The translations under genes and the position numbers were made by a program. Below are positions 49,863 through 61,761 of a stretch of DNA of 64,000 bases, one piece after another. The stretch is from Lepidonotus clava (lineage: Eukaryota > Annelida > Polychaeta > Phyllodocida > Polynoidae): contig OW387135.1 in NCBI GenBank assembly GCA_936440205.1, positions 34,822,792-34,886,791 on the forward strand. Direction: 5' to 3'. The notes beneath the pieces are model-generated. The model worked only from the letters and a program-made list of their open reading frames with translations, made no database searches and was not told the origin of the DNA. Numbering within the stretch: the first letter of the stretch is position 1; the number at the start of each line of letters is the position of its first letter.

Positions 49863-50091
49863 GACCACAAACCGCGGGACTGGATCTTCTCATCGGACGA
49901 TTTCCAGACGGCGGTCTAAATAAACGGCTCTGTCACCATGTAAGCTAACATGTCGGCGGTGGAGTGGGCCGAGCGGAGGGGCGGGGGGCCCGGGGGGAGG
50001 GCCCCCCTGAGGGCTGGGGGCTCCCTCCGACTCCCGCTAGGGGCGCTGTCAGCCTGGATGGTCATGGCCCTATTGACAAAGGGAGTAAAAG
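49863..50091 (+). CDS. VWC gene exon 1: 5' UTR end and signal peptide
   Basis: Coding starts at ATG 49950 (A at -3) and ends at AAAAG/GTTTGT in phase 1, the phase needed by the next exon. A pyrimidine-rich acceptor (CTCTAATTCCTTTACCAG) at 49861-49862 suggests the exon starts at 49863 and is preceded by an untranslated exon. The encoded N-terminus is Arg/Gly-rich for about 27 residues, then strongly hydrophobic. The donor is weaker than the others (T at +3) but keeps G at +5. Confidence 0.55.
49938..49943 (+). promoter_or_regulatory. Minimal start-stop uORF (ATGTAA)
   Basis: CACCATGTAA places an ATG in good context immediately followed by TAA, six bases before the presumed main ATG at 49950. 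Start-stop elements are known to hold initiating ribosomes and lower downstream translation. Whether it acts so here depends on the transcript start lying upstream. Confidence 0.4.
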
Positions 50092-53000
50092 GTTTGTGAC
50101 ATTAATTAATTGTCTGTGTCTACCTAGTATGGCTTTCTACCCTGTAATTGAATTCTAGGAGTGATTGCAGTAAACATTGAGAAATATTGTAAAAATATTA
50201 GTACTACTCAGTACTAGCTCCGATTTAGCTTTTAAATGAGTGCACACACTACAATAGTCGAACGCTTTTTTTGAAATTTGCATACTTTATCACTAGCCCA
50301 TGTATTCTGATTTCTGATTTATTTTTTATTTTTTCATAGGAACATGCGTGGAAAAAGACATTATTTATCAGGTAAGTACACTTATTATGAGATTTGTTGA
50401 TGCCCAATAACTTGTTTTATTTTGCTTAAGCCGTTATTTGCCAGAAGAAGTGCTAGGTCTTTAAGAAAACTGAAAACTGAAAAATATGTTATGTAACATC
50501 ATTTTAAGTCCAGAGGGATCCAACTAGCTCAAGGTCGCACTGATTCTTGATTTCATGTGGGATAATAGAAAAACACGAAATTGAAACCACTTAAATTATA
50601 TGCAGTCTCGAGAACGTATGGATTTAGTGACGTTAGACAGTATTGAACGGAACTAGCAAAAGCATCTCATATTCCTCAATGATAAGATATGGATGAACCG
50701 TTTCAGAATATATTTGGCCTTTCGAAGTGCACTGCTAATGGAGAATTAAGCCCTTGGATTATTGTCAAGTATTGCTCTAATCCATTCACAAATACTAAAC
50801 ATTAGAGAAAAATGATAACACTAAAAAAGATGACAAGCATGGTATCTGAAACCTAGACATCAAATATCATCTGAACTTGTTCAACCGAGTATATGCATAC
50901 TTGTACACATTCCGTAACTCTTGAAAAGAAGCATCAGAGATAAAGGTAAACATCTGCCACCTACAATAATCTCTGTGCCTACACCACTATTGTCCTGTTA
51001 CACACCTACTAACCTACATCATCCCCCTATCACAGTATACAAGGACTCAACCCGTAACCTAGGAAAGACAGTAGGCTAATCACTTATCAGATTGGCTGCT
51101 GATAGGGTTAACAATGTGTCTCCACTGAGGACTGGAGTCGGGCTTATCAGGGGATCATCTACAGTTATACTTATAGTGTCTGAGTCTGGGAGGCCCGTTT
51201 ACTAGCACCAGAGTTCTACAGCACCTAGAAGGGAGGTGTAACACAATTATAAAATCAACAGACAATAATTTCATGTTGTTTCAGACATTAAAATAGTCCT
51301 GTTTTGTATAAACAGTAGCATGTATTCATTTGTGGGAGGTATACAATTTGGGTGAATGGGTGTAGTATGTTATCTATGCCTGTCAAATGTACGCATGTTG
51401 TAAGATCGTGCCAGAAACTGTTAACGAATATTTTTAGCGTAGCTTAGGATATGATGGAATATACCTCTATGTGAATGCGATTGTATTTGCCATATTTAAA
51501 ACCAGTTTTTGTAACCTCTTAAAATGACGAGTTGATCAATCTACATTTTCACTTATTAGGGCATGATTCCATTTCAAATAGGAGAAACATTCAGTCACCG
51601 ACAGCTACATGTTTTTTTACAGTCCTGTTCTCCGGTTCTCGAAAGGTGTGAAACATTTGGTTGACGTTAAGGTCTTTCTAGCTGATATTTGAGTGTCTGA
51701 GATAAGAGGCGGCGTCTTACGTCATAGATTACAGACCAGACGTAATGCTGGGACGATAACAATACCCAGACTCCTGCTGAAGGAGCATGTGATCTTAACA
51801 CAACCTTATAAGCCCAGGGAGAAAAGCTTTCATCATGTCATGTGGAAAGTTTGCTGCAAATAATGACAACCTAATTTGGATAACGACTGTAATTACAGGC
51901 AAATTTAAAGCATACTATAACTGAATGATAAGACTCTTTAACATAGTTTAAGTCTGGACTTAAAATTGAATGATGTCCCAATGATGAATTAAGTGAATAC
52001 ACATCGGTAGAGGTTCAAATCTATTCATCACATTTGTATATTCTTATAATAATTGGTATGCTATCTTATTCTCATAGAGTATATCTCATATGCCCAGGCA
52101 ATTCTGTCAACATTAAAGCTTTTATATTTTGTATGTACGGACTATATTGGGTACATGGGCCATATGCCATCAGCCGCCCAACTTGATATTAGGGTGTGTT
52201 GACAGATAGGCTGACAAACCAGTTTTTTGTCACTTACTCCCCTGTGCTCAATGTGTGACATCTCATGTCCTCTTGTTGGATAAAAGAGGAATTATGAACA
52301 TGGTTGTCACTTCAGTGGGCCTATTGCTAAAGTAGTTTACCCACAAAAATCCTTTTATGTCTGGGTTTTCTGGGTGGTCCCTGTCTAGAGCCGCAGTCAA
52401 TGTAGATTTGTGTACAGAATGTGTTGTGAATTGAACAGTATATAATGCCGAAAGGATAAAACTGGAAAATTTACATATATCAATATTCATAGTTATCCAA
52501 AAGCAAAGTTGATGAAAAAAAGACAGGAACCATTTTGCCTGTGAGATGCTTATAAATGCTCATGAGAGTCAATTCATACGGCGAGGCATGGGTCAAATTA
52601 ACTTTTCTCAGTTGGACAACTTCACAAAACAACCTAAGGGGACACATCCACATTGTTGGTGTTGCTCAAGGTTAAAGGGTTCTGACCCCATCAGCTGCGA
52701 CACGACGCCCTAGGCGTGGGGGACAAAGAGGGGACAGATTAGCCCACCTTGGTACTTCAATACCTGCGACACGCTCCCTCAGGCCAGACTCTACGGTCCG
52801 GAGCCAAATCAAACTCAATGAATCCTTCTCAACCCCTAACATTTACACGCACAGTATTTGTGTAAATAAATCACAATTTCTATGGGAAAAAAACAATTAA
52901 AAAACCTTTCATCTCTTTATTGTTTATATTTATGATGTACAAACAAATAGGGTCACCTACTATAAATAGACCCATGCTCTAAGAAAGGTTGACTTTTGCA

Positions 53001-56000
53001 TCTTTTTACAGCCATTTATGAGGCATGTAAATTACACTGTAGGAACACTAGATTCATTTATTGGATGCCTGAGGATGTAGAAGACATTATCGTCTTTCCT
53101 TTAAGTGGTTATACAACATTATAGTCCAATTTTTAATGATTTGATGTGCAAAAGACCTTTCATATCACAAATTTTCACATTTACAACCGAATCCTATAGT
53201 AAATCCCCATAGAGAATCTCTGAAATCATCAATTTTCTCACTTTTTGGCCATTTTGAAATTTTAAAGATTTAGCTGTAAAATTATGAATATACATAACAG
53301 CCACTAACATTATACACCATTGTAACCTTCAAGTAAAGACAGATATGCTTAATAAATCTATTTTCACATATCAGAAACATTACATTCTTTCTATAAAGCC
53401 TCAAATCAGATTGTATGACTTAATAGTAAAAGTTTTTTTCATTTTTCCGATTTTGGTTCTAAATAGAACGTTTTCACTCTATGATATGTTTTACAAAAGA
53501 AGTCTGGATGGATTGTCCAATTCATTCTGAATCCTATGGTATATGAAGTAATACTGTAGATCATTTACCTAGAAAGTTATTGCTTGTTGAAAAAAATGCC
53601 TTTTTCCATAACTTTTAAAGTCACCCTTTCTTGGTGCATTGGTCTTATATAGAAATGTGCATATCGGGACATCTGAGGGAGAACCCTATTCAAATAATTT
53701 TGATAATCCTTTGTATCAATTGTTTTCATCGATATCTCTCCACATTGTTTGATGGTTAAGTCTGGAATCAAGGGTTTCTTAATCTCAAATGTTCACATAT
53801 GGGAGAGAACACCATAATATGGTATCTTTTAAGTGGGGTCCCTATGGTATAAACTTGATGATAAAAAATACTCACTCCCTTTTGCATGAGGAACAGGTCT
53901 TTTACTTTGTTAAACAGGTCCATGAATTCTATTATCCATCTAAAAGGACCTATGGGACGTTGCTCGAGAACTAGGGGCCCTCGACCTTTGTTGGTGGGAT
54001 AAGGCTAAGTGTGAAAATAAATGACGCAATGTGATGACAAGTTATAGATATAGGGCCACTACAAATATAGATCTATGGACTTCTTTATTGACTAGGACAC
54101 ACCTGGTTGCCCTTATCTGGTCAGAAAGCAGACAAGGCCCCTGAGACGGGGAGCCCAGCTGTTAAGCCCTGCTGAGATAACCACTTCACCAGCACCAGCC
54201 CAGGCCGCTGTGACAGGTTTCTCTGTGGAGGCAGGCTTGAGTTTCTCTAAGGGTTTCCTTTTGTAGTAGGTTCTCAAACGCCTTCCTTTCAGAAGATGTT
54301 GGGTAACTTGTCATTTTATTTTAAATATTTCCTCTCAAAATTCAAGTGAATAGTTCTTTTACACTCATTATTTTACGGTGAAAAAAACATCACCTTCAAC
54401 CAAATAGTTTATATCTGTTGCCTATGTAACTGACATTATAGGTCACCGAATATTATAAACCAACGTTAAAAAGCAGTAATATTCAGATGTTCAGTATGAT
54501 GTTCAGTATGACCTCATTTACGTCAGGAGCACTGTTAACAAAACGCATTGTATACCAAAATGCTACTGATTACAAATCCCATCTGATTTGAATATTTCGG
54601 AAATTGATATGCCACTGATTTAGTCGCCGTATCTCCAGTCATTCCCACTGATTCACCTCTGATATCCTACTGCAGGCCCCTGCTAATTCTGCACTCATTA
54701 CACACTTGATTCCCAATGCGTTTTGTTCCGGGTAAGATTGTCAACTTAATGGATAAGGACATCTTAATCAACCAAATCGTCAAACTCCCAATAAAACGAC
54801 ATATATATTGTACTCTTATCTTTTATCTCTACAGTCCCACTCGTGGTGGTGGGGAGAGGCCCCGAGTCCCTTTGATCACCGCTAATCATGGGAAAGTCCT
54901 CCCCTCCCCGCTCACCTTGTGTTCAGGCCACCCGCCGTCCCCCGGTGTCACGTCCGATTACACCTATTGGCCTGCTGCCCACAGCTTGCCTTTCACTTGT
55001 TGTCCCACAGGAAATTTAATCCCCGTGTCGGAGCCCCTATAGTCTCCGCCCTAGCCCTGTTATTGTGAACAAACATACCCCTCAACGTGCTCATTTGGGT
55101 GGCCCCCGTCCCCCCTTTATGTCTCCTGCCAATGCGAATATTGCTTCTGAGCGCGTCTCAAGTTGGGCAGAGTGAAAGGGCAAGAAGTAAATTGGGTACT
55201 GTGGACTTTTCAATTGTGAAAGTAATTGCTCTAAGATTTATGTCCCATTCTCATCAAAGGGGTTCAGTTATCAGGTGAACCTGATAAGCTGAAATTGAGA
55301 AATCTTATGGGGGTTGAATATGTTGATGTCAAGCTATTAAAGGTCCAATTGTTTTTGAGAAAGGCTGGAGTTTGTGTTTCCTGACTTATCTGGATATGTG
55401 TCATTCTGAGTTGGACATAGATTGATCGTAAGCATGAGTTGTTGACTTGGTCATAAGGAACATGTATGTGGCCTTTGTTGTAGAGTAACTCTAGATTTTT
55501 TTCAATTATTATTTTATCAGGTCCCACAATCTCATAGTGACATAATTATGTAAACTAAGTCAATTTCGGAAAAGAATAGAAGAATTCAAACCATTAGAAC
55601 AAAATAACATAAAACGACATGAACATAGAGACTCCATTCATCTAGACTGGGAAAGATAAATTTTACGGCGACGCCCCCCCCCCCCCGCCCCAACCCCTGT
55701 TGAGGGCATATATTGAGTTTAGTTAGCTCCCTTTACAGAGGCCAGGTATTTGATTGACTGTGGACCAGAAGGCGTGATTTGTCTCTGCCAGACGTGACAG
55801 TCTATGGAGGGAATGAGTCAGAAGTCTCCCAATTTAAAAAGTTTTAAAGATGTTGTCACCGTGGGCGGATCTGGGGTGGGGAGTAGGCGAACGGTGCGAC
55901 CCTTTCTTTTTTTCGGAAAATATTGCGGTTTTTAGTGTAAAATTTTGGCTAAAAAGTAATTGAGGGGAAAAAATCAATAGCGCCACCCCCCCCCCCCCCC

Positions 56001-59000
56001 CCTCCAACAAACACACACATTTTTTTTTTCAAAACCCTGGAACCAACAGGCCACACTGTTATCCCGAAAATATGTGTTTTCCATAGAGCTTTAAGACTAT
56101 AAAGTTGAAATTCTACGGAGTATTCTGGTGAAACAGGCGAATTTACACTTTTGCAATAGCAAAGGTCAAGTCAAGGGTCAATACAAGATTCAAAGGTTTG
56201 CAGCAAATAAATAAATGAGCTGTGGTACAGTCACTCTACTCGGCTTTGGCAGAGAAGTACATATCACATGACAGAATTAATCTCCTGTGGGACCATTATC
56301 TCAGAACATGTATATCTTATCAACCTTTTTTTTTAAATCACTTAATTGTTGGGATAATGAGATTATCCTTGTCTAACCCCCATTCCAACCTTACCCAAGA
56401 TTACTTTTTTTTGTATGAAAAGTGGGGTATTATGGGTATAGAACTGATCGTATTATAAGGACAGAACAGGAAATAGGTTTGTCTTGATAGTTTATTCCAC
56501 TATTCTTTTCATGAACCATTATCCTTCAACATTCTAATTTCTTAACTTTTACCCGTTTACTCACGAGCCAACTTACCGTTCAAACATAGACAGTCGCATA
56601 CACTGAGTGACAATGTATGTCCTTTCCCCTCGAGGAAAACCACGAGACTTTCCTGTTGGTCAGGACTTGTCTTCTTTGATTAATGGTGTTAGATTAGTGC
56701 GAGTATGCCCAGAAAAAAGTCATTGTCTGCCAGCAATTTTCAGGAAATATGAAAACACCCCTCCCTCTATGTGGACTCCTATTAAGTTATTGCAATTAAT
56801 TGTAAGCTGTAGGAATATAGTGAATACATGTATATATTTGTTATGGCGCGGATTGCACCGACTGACCCACTGTTGAAGTGGAGTCAAGAGTTGGGGAGGG
56901 AGGCTGGTTTTAGTGATGACCTCTTGAGGGCGACCTAAACACTCCTAAGTAATTGGACACTGAGGTTGTAAAACACTCGTCATTGTGGGATGACCCACCT
57001 GCTCCGGTCGGTGACAGGGCCCCGGCCGGCCAAATAACGACCTTCATCCTCCCAATGATAACGTCTAGACCCGGCCACATTCGTTCAGTATATATGCATA
57101 TGGTGTATGTGAATACATACGAAATTTATTCTAAATGGTTGGTTGTCAATTCTAAAGAATATCGTGGCCAGCTAGTAATTTCCTAATTTTACATTTCTAA
57201 ATAGCGACTTTGATTTTGTACATTGATATTTCGGTTCAAATTGATGGACCTAATAAGGTTAATAAGTTAGATTGTAGGCTACCAAACTGTCTATAATACA
57301 CGTTATGTATCCTTGTTATGTTAAATTACTGTTTTCAATGTTGGGTTGCTCAGAATCACAAAATGTGCTATGCTTGTAATAGGAACTTCAAATAGATAAT
57401 TATGTATCGCACATGGGTGGAATCTTGAAAGGGTAGACTTACAGCATAATCGTTCATGAATTACAATAGACAAACTGTCACGACTCGGGTCCATATAGAC
57501 AGTTACAAAACAATTGAAACAATTGTGTTTGAGATTCAATGTTTTAAATTCCTTCATTAAACTTTTACAGAATAGCACCTCCTGGACCCCGGACCCCTGT
57601 GTCACCTGCACCTGTCAGAGCCCCCTCGTGGTCTGTGAGAGAACTACGTGTCTTGACCCGGGATGCAGATTTAATGAAGTAAGTTAAAGTCCAGAACACA
57701 CATCATACTTTGTCAATTCCACAGTTTCATGTGAAACTGAATCAATGTGCAAAGATCATTGACAAAACTTGGTGAAAACTTGTTGCAGCGTAATTAAAAA
57801 GTCTATTGTGAGGCCAGTATTCTTTTATCAACATTCTTTTATCAACATAGCTCGTAAAACGTGTACGATGCGTGCATGGAAACGTCTTGGCATTTATGTA
57901 AGACCTCATTCTCTGTACTACATTCTTTAGGCCCTATTTGCCTTCTATGTCCCCCTCCTCTTTTGTTTCGTTTTTATTAACAACTTTCCAAACTTCTATT
58001 AAATGGTCTATGGGTGCCACTTCTAAATTTGCCTACAGCAGACACAATGATAAGAAAAGCGGGGGAATACCCGGAAACGTTTACCTTAGGCATGAAGAGT
58101 ATTTTACTCTCCGTGGTTAAGGACATGAAAGGGCAACACACTTCTTTGGCCATTTCTCTGCATTTCCCCAAAGAACTTAATCTTCTTGATGATAGCTGAG
58201 AAACAGGCCATTCTGTTTTTGTAAACGCAAATCCTAAATTTAGGGTAGTCTAAACAAAATTTCTTCCGGTATTTGAAGGTTTGAAGTGAGATTTAAGTTT
58301 GTTTTGATTTAATCATAGCTTCAGTGTTAGGTAACACCTAAGTGTTTCTATCCTCCATGTCGTGTAAACCCGAGCCCCTTTAACACGTTACCCACCAGGG
58401 GACGGCCCGGTCCCAGACCATGTGACAGATGCCGCAATGCATCATGGGAAAAGAGGAAGAAATGGTAGGCGTGGGTCACTAGCTCGAGCTAGATAGACCC
58501 TGGTGTCTCTTTCAAGTCTGACTGTTGTTATCCTTAAGAAGTCTAAGACTGAATTATCACAAACCTTAAACTACTTAAAATTCCAAGAAATTGACAGGTA
58601 TTCTTTTACAAGTGAATACCTTATCACCTATACTATTATCAGTTTGTCGGCGATGAAAAAACAAATTTTAGAGAAATGTGCCAACAATGTTACATTGTAC
58701 GAACGAAACCATTGCCATTTTGAAAATAATTTCCCCATATAAAAAACACGTGATCTAACCCTGGGAATAACAAAGAATTAAATGAAAATATCCTTCCTCG
58801 GTCGCGCCATTCACTTATCTCGGCCTATCCATGAGTGTCGTTAGTTGGGTAATGATCGTCCAAAATCACCCTCCTCAGTCTTTTCCCAAGCTCCTTTAGG
58901 TAGACGATTGAAGGGTCCTCTAGAGAAGGGTCTAGATAGGCGTAGTGATAGCAGGGCTCGGGCAACACCCCACTCCGAAGACTTTCTTTTCCCCGAAGTC

Positions 59001-61761
59001 AATTTATGGGGGGTCCGTGAGTGGGTGTGAGACGTTAGGCTGCCGCAACTAAAGGCCACAAAGAGTATTCTGTATTTTACAATGAAGGGCCAAAAAGAAC
59101 GCTGGGAACCCATAGAGCTAGACGAGCTCTTATTGTGTTGAATGGTTTGGTATGGTGTAATCTTACCCAGATTTAGACGAAGGTCTTTTATTGAGAGGAC
59201 CTTTTTGTCAATATTCATAAAAGATAGCCCGATACCTCGGGGGCTTTAGTAATATAGGCATAGAGTAGTTGTTAGTCGAACGTAACATTATATCAATAGG
59301 TTCCCACCCAGGTGCTCATTACCCACCCTCCAAGAGGTGGGTTTTGTCCCTTCATCTGCACCTATAGTAGAGTCATAGGAGCCAGCGGATCGATCAAGCT
59401 TGACTTTCTTGCCTGGTGCATCGGTGGTTGATGACACCTGAGGCACTCAGAATAAATTTCACAAAGGCTGCATACGACTTGTTACACATTACAGGCCCAA
59501 TTGTAGTGCCGACACTGAATTTACAGAGGAGAGGCTTTAAACATCATAGGGAGCATTCTCGGACCAACCATGTTTATATTCTATATTAATGATGTTATTC
59601 ACAGAATTGGCAATGTTAATATAAGTATGTATGCTGACGACTGTGTACTTTATACTTCAGGGTATAATTGGAACCTGATTAGTAAATATCTCCAAGACGA
59701 TCTTAACAATTTTGTTTCCTGGGGTGAAGATAACTCACTTTTTCTCAATGTGAACAAGACAAAAGCAATGATTATAGCATGTAGCGCAAAGCGGAGCAAG
59801 CTAGATGCCATTCCCCCTTTTCATGCGGGCAACAACAATATACAGTTTGTTGAGCGCTACTCATACCTAGGTATTACTATTGATCATGACTTGTCAGTTT
59901 GTCCAACTTTTAATAATGTTAAACGTATTGTAACTAATAAGGTATTTCAGTTGTCCAAAATTAGAAAATCAATTGATTGTTCAACCAGCATAGCAATTTA
60001 CAAGCAAACTATTCTGCCGTATTTCGATTACTGTGGATTTATATTGATGTCATGTACACTTGAACAGAAAAGAGAGCTTCAGATACTGCAAAATAATGCA
60101 GCCAGAATCTGTCTTTGTGTCTCTCCCCGTGACCATGTCACCATTGAATATCTACATTCTAAACTAAAATTGACTAGTTTAGAGCAGAGAAGGCATAAAC
60201 AACTACTTCGTCTGATGTTTTTACACAGTATTAAAGATGGTGTGTTAACTATTCCAGTAAGACAAACTAGATTGGCTAATAAGAAACAGTTTATTGTCCC
60301 AACAAAAATGAAAACAAAATTCCAGAATAGTGCTTTTTATAAAGGGACAATCATTTGGGATGAACTATGCCATGATATGCAATTTGCAACCTGTGTCAAT
60401 GAATTTATTAATCTGATCAAACACAGATACTGTGCTTATACTGATCTACTTTATTAGGTCCAATATATATTGTATTATCTTGATGTACATACTTATAGAT
60501 TCCACCTGAAATGTTTATTCACTACACTTTATCATTGTAATATCACCGAAAACCAGGGGCAACCCTGAAGTGATTTACTTAATAAACAATTTAAAAAAAA
60601 AAAATAATAATAATCCTTGCATTACTTGAATCAAGCTAGAGTGAAGAAATTTCGACCTCAACATTAACAAGAAATATCTCAGCCTTGATCGGTTTTATAT
60701 ATAATATATTGATGTTTGCGACAACTGATATGAATATGAATAAATGTATGTTTTATTTTTGTCCAGGGACAGACCTTGCAGATAAGAGAAGGCCAATGCT
60801 GCCCAGTGTGTGCGGAGAGACAGAGATCCTGTCAACACTTGGCAACTACACACAAAGTGAGTTGATCATTCATGACCATTGGAATCAGTCTTAAGTCGGT
60901 GTAAAAGCTATAGACGTTGTGCAGATGACGTCACATCTCTAGAAATGGGCTGGCCGCCATATTGATGATCACTTTATAATATTTATTATTCCCAAATCTG
61001 GTTCATTTAAATACATTTTTCATGCAAAATAACACTGAAGGAAACTTCCTGCCTCATAATCAACACTTGTCATTATTTGAAATTTAGAATTTATTGTATG
61101 GCCATGTGTTCATGATCACCACGTGGTGATCACCAAAATGTGATCACGTGACCATGTCTGCACAAGGTCTTATCGAAGTACTAGTGCGAGTTTCAGTACT
61201 CAATGTTAAAGTGTTATTTAAGATTGAGATTACTACTTTCCAGCACCAGACCATGTGGAACCCTGTGCCATGTGAACAATGTACGTGTACAGACGGACGT
61301 GTCACCTGTGTACAGGTGAGGTGCTCCAACCTCACCTGTCCGCCCGGTCACCTCCAGCACAAGGCCCCGGACCACTGCTGCCCCACGTGTATGGCAGTTG
61401 GAAGTAAGTGAACTCAGCATGTTGAATGTCCCCATGATCTGTTAATCGGGGGCAAGCGGAAGCAATTTTGCAGTCTATTTGAAACAGGCGTGCTTAAACT
61501 TGTAAGTGAACCTCATAAATATATCTAAATAGTGGTTTGTCGTTTTCTAAATGGTCACATTTTTGACTTAAATATTCTCTTATGTCTTTTTTTACCGGGT
61601 CCATATTTAAAGCTGATTATCCTTCAGGAACGTGCCTGTATCTGGGAGAAGAGAAGGAGACCGGGTCGTCATGGAAACCCTCGCCGTGCGCGCGGTGTCG
61701 CTGTGACGACGGTGACGTCAGTTGTTTCACCATGACGTGTCCTGGCGTCTCATGTCCACGT
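49950..61761 (+). CDS. Secreted VWC-repeat protein, six exons, 3' part missing
   Basis: Joined exons 49950-50091, 50340-50371, 57571-57678, 60767-60856, 61244-61403 and 61628-61761 stay in frame and encode 222 residues. Residues 1-48 hold a long N-region and a hydrophobic core (LPLGALSAWMVMALL), a probable signal peptide. VWC1 (C50-C109) has ten cysteines, with W63, PDPC, CTC and CCPVC. VWC2 (C116-C173) has ten, with W129, CEQCTC and CCPTC. VWC3 starts at C180 and shows its first seven cysteines (CARCRC) before an intron, so the gene runs past this exon. VWC repeats in CRIM1, kielin/chordin-like, BMPER and similar proteins bind BMP-type ligands outside the cell. Without the C-terminus (VWD, transmembrane or more VWC) I cannot name the orthologue, and a fibrillar-collagen-type N-domain is also possible. 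A LINE sits in one intron in sense orientation. Confidence 0.75.
50340..50371 (+). CDS. VWC gene exon 2: 32-nt micro-exon
   Basis: Sits between TTTTTTCATAG and GTAAGT and encodes (G)TCVEKDIIYQ, exactly the first-cysteine segment that VWC1 lacks in the following exon. Phase 1 in and phase 0 out match both neighbours, and the C-x8-intron-x4-W spacing equals that of VWC2. Too short to be found from open frames alone. Confidence 0.75.
50372..57570 (+). other. VWC gene intron 2 (7.2 kb)
   Basis: Mostly AT-rich sequence without coding signatures. It holds a GC-rich patch at 54835-55150 and two homopolymer C-runs (55675-55686 and 55986-56002), the second inside a GGCGGATC-family element. 52670-52820 is a smaller GC-richer patch (GCGACACG twice). 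Confidence 0.6.
55860..56035. repeat. GGCGGATC-family element, copy E
   Basis: Starts GTGGGCGGATCTGG and contains GTGTAAAATTTTGGCTA and a 17-base C-run (55986-56002). The far end (TTTTCAAAACCCTGG) is diverged. Lies in the 7.2-kb VWC intron. Confidence 0.55.
57571..57678 (+). CDS. VWC gene exon 3: core of VWC1
   Basis: AACTTTTACAG acceptor and GTAAGT donor, phase 0 at both ends. Encodes 36 residues with W63, PDPC (C68), CVTCTC (C71, C73), C80, C85 and C90, the diagnostic front half of a VWC domain. Confidence 0.85.
57679..60766 (+). other. VWC gene intron 3 (3.1 kb) carrying a LINE
   Basis: Begins GTAAGT and ends TTGTCCAG. The second half is occupied by a 5'-truncated LINE on the same strand as the gene. 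58350-59050 is somewhat GC-richer, with no recognisable coding content. Confidence 0.6.
59540..60608 (+). mobile_element. 5'-truncated LINE with open reverse-transcriptase C-terminal frame
   Basis: A frame open from at least 59549 to 60457 encodes IIGSILGPTMFIFYIND and the catalytic MYADD motif, then the thumb and C-terminal region (LQILQNNAARICL, FYKGTIIWDEL). It ends in a short 3' UTR with an AATAAA-like sequence and an A-run at about 60590-60604. The arrangement is that of CR1/jockey-type non-LTR elements. The N-terminal reverse-transcriptase blocks and the endonuclease are absent. The uninterrupted frame of about 300 codons suggests a fairly recent insertion. It cannot move by itself. Confidence 0.85.
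60767..60856 (+). CDS. VWC gene exon 4: end of VWC1, first cysteine of VWC2
   Basis: TTTTGTCCAG acceptor and GTGAGT donor, phase 0 at both ends, 30 residues. GQCCPVC closes VWC1 (C105, C106, C109); after a 6-residue linker, C116 opens VWC2. It lies about 160 bases after the poly(A) tail of the intronic LINE. Confidence 0.85.
61113..61132. promoter_or_regulatory. 20-bp perfect palindrome centred on CACGTG
   Basis: TGATCACCACGTGGTGATCA, followed at 61141 by TGATCACGTGACC with a second CACGTG. These E-boxes suit USF/Max/MITF-type factors. Lies 111 bases before VWC exon 5. Confidence 0.35.
61244..61403 (+). CDS. VWC gene exon 5: rest of VWC2
   Basis: TACTTTCCAG acceptor and GTAAGT donor, phase 0 in and phase 1 out. 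Encodes W129, PVPC, CEQCTC, GRVTC, the 151/156 cysteines, and HCCPTC closing VWC2. Confidence 0.88.
61628..61761 (+). CDS. VWC gene exon 6: front of VWC3
   Basis: Encodes TCLYLGEE...SSWKPSPCARCRC...SC...TC...SCPR with seven VWC cysteines, ending at CGT/GTAAGT in phase 0. Two in-frame acceptors 15 nt apart fit: AAAG at 61611-61612 (exon from 61613, adding five residues) and TTCAG at 61626-61627. I prefer the second because it keeps a 6-residue inter-domain linker like that between VWC1 and VWC2 and has the better CAG. The CC..C tail of VWC3 must be in an exon I do not find before 64000. Confidence 0.8.

Noticed and set aside
54716-55042. A 108-codon frame at 54.7-55.0 kb as an extra VWC-gene exon
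   Set aside because: Although TCTACAG precedes GC-rich sequence, the peptide lacks VWC cysteine spacing and would break the phase-0 join of exons 2 and 3.
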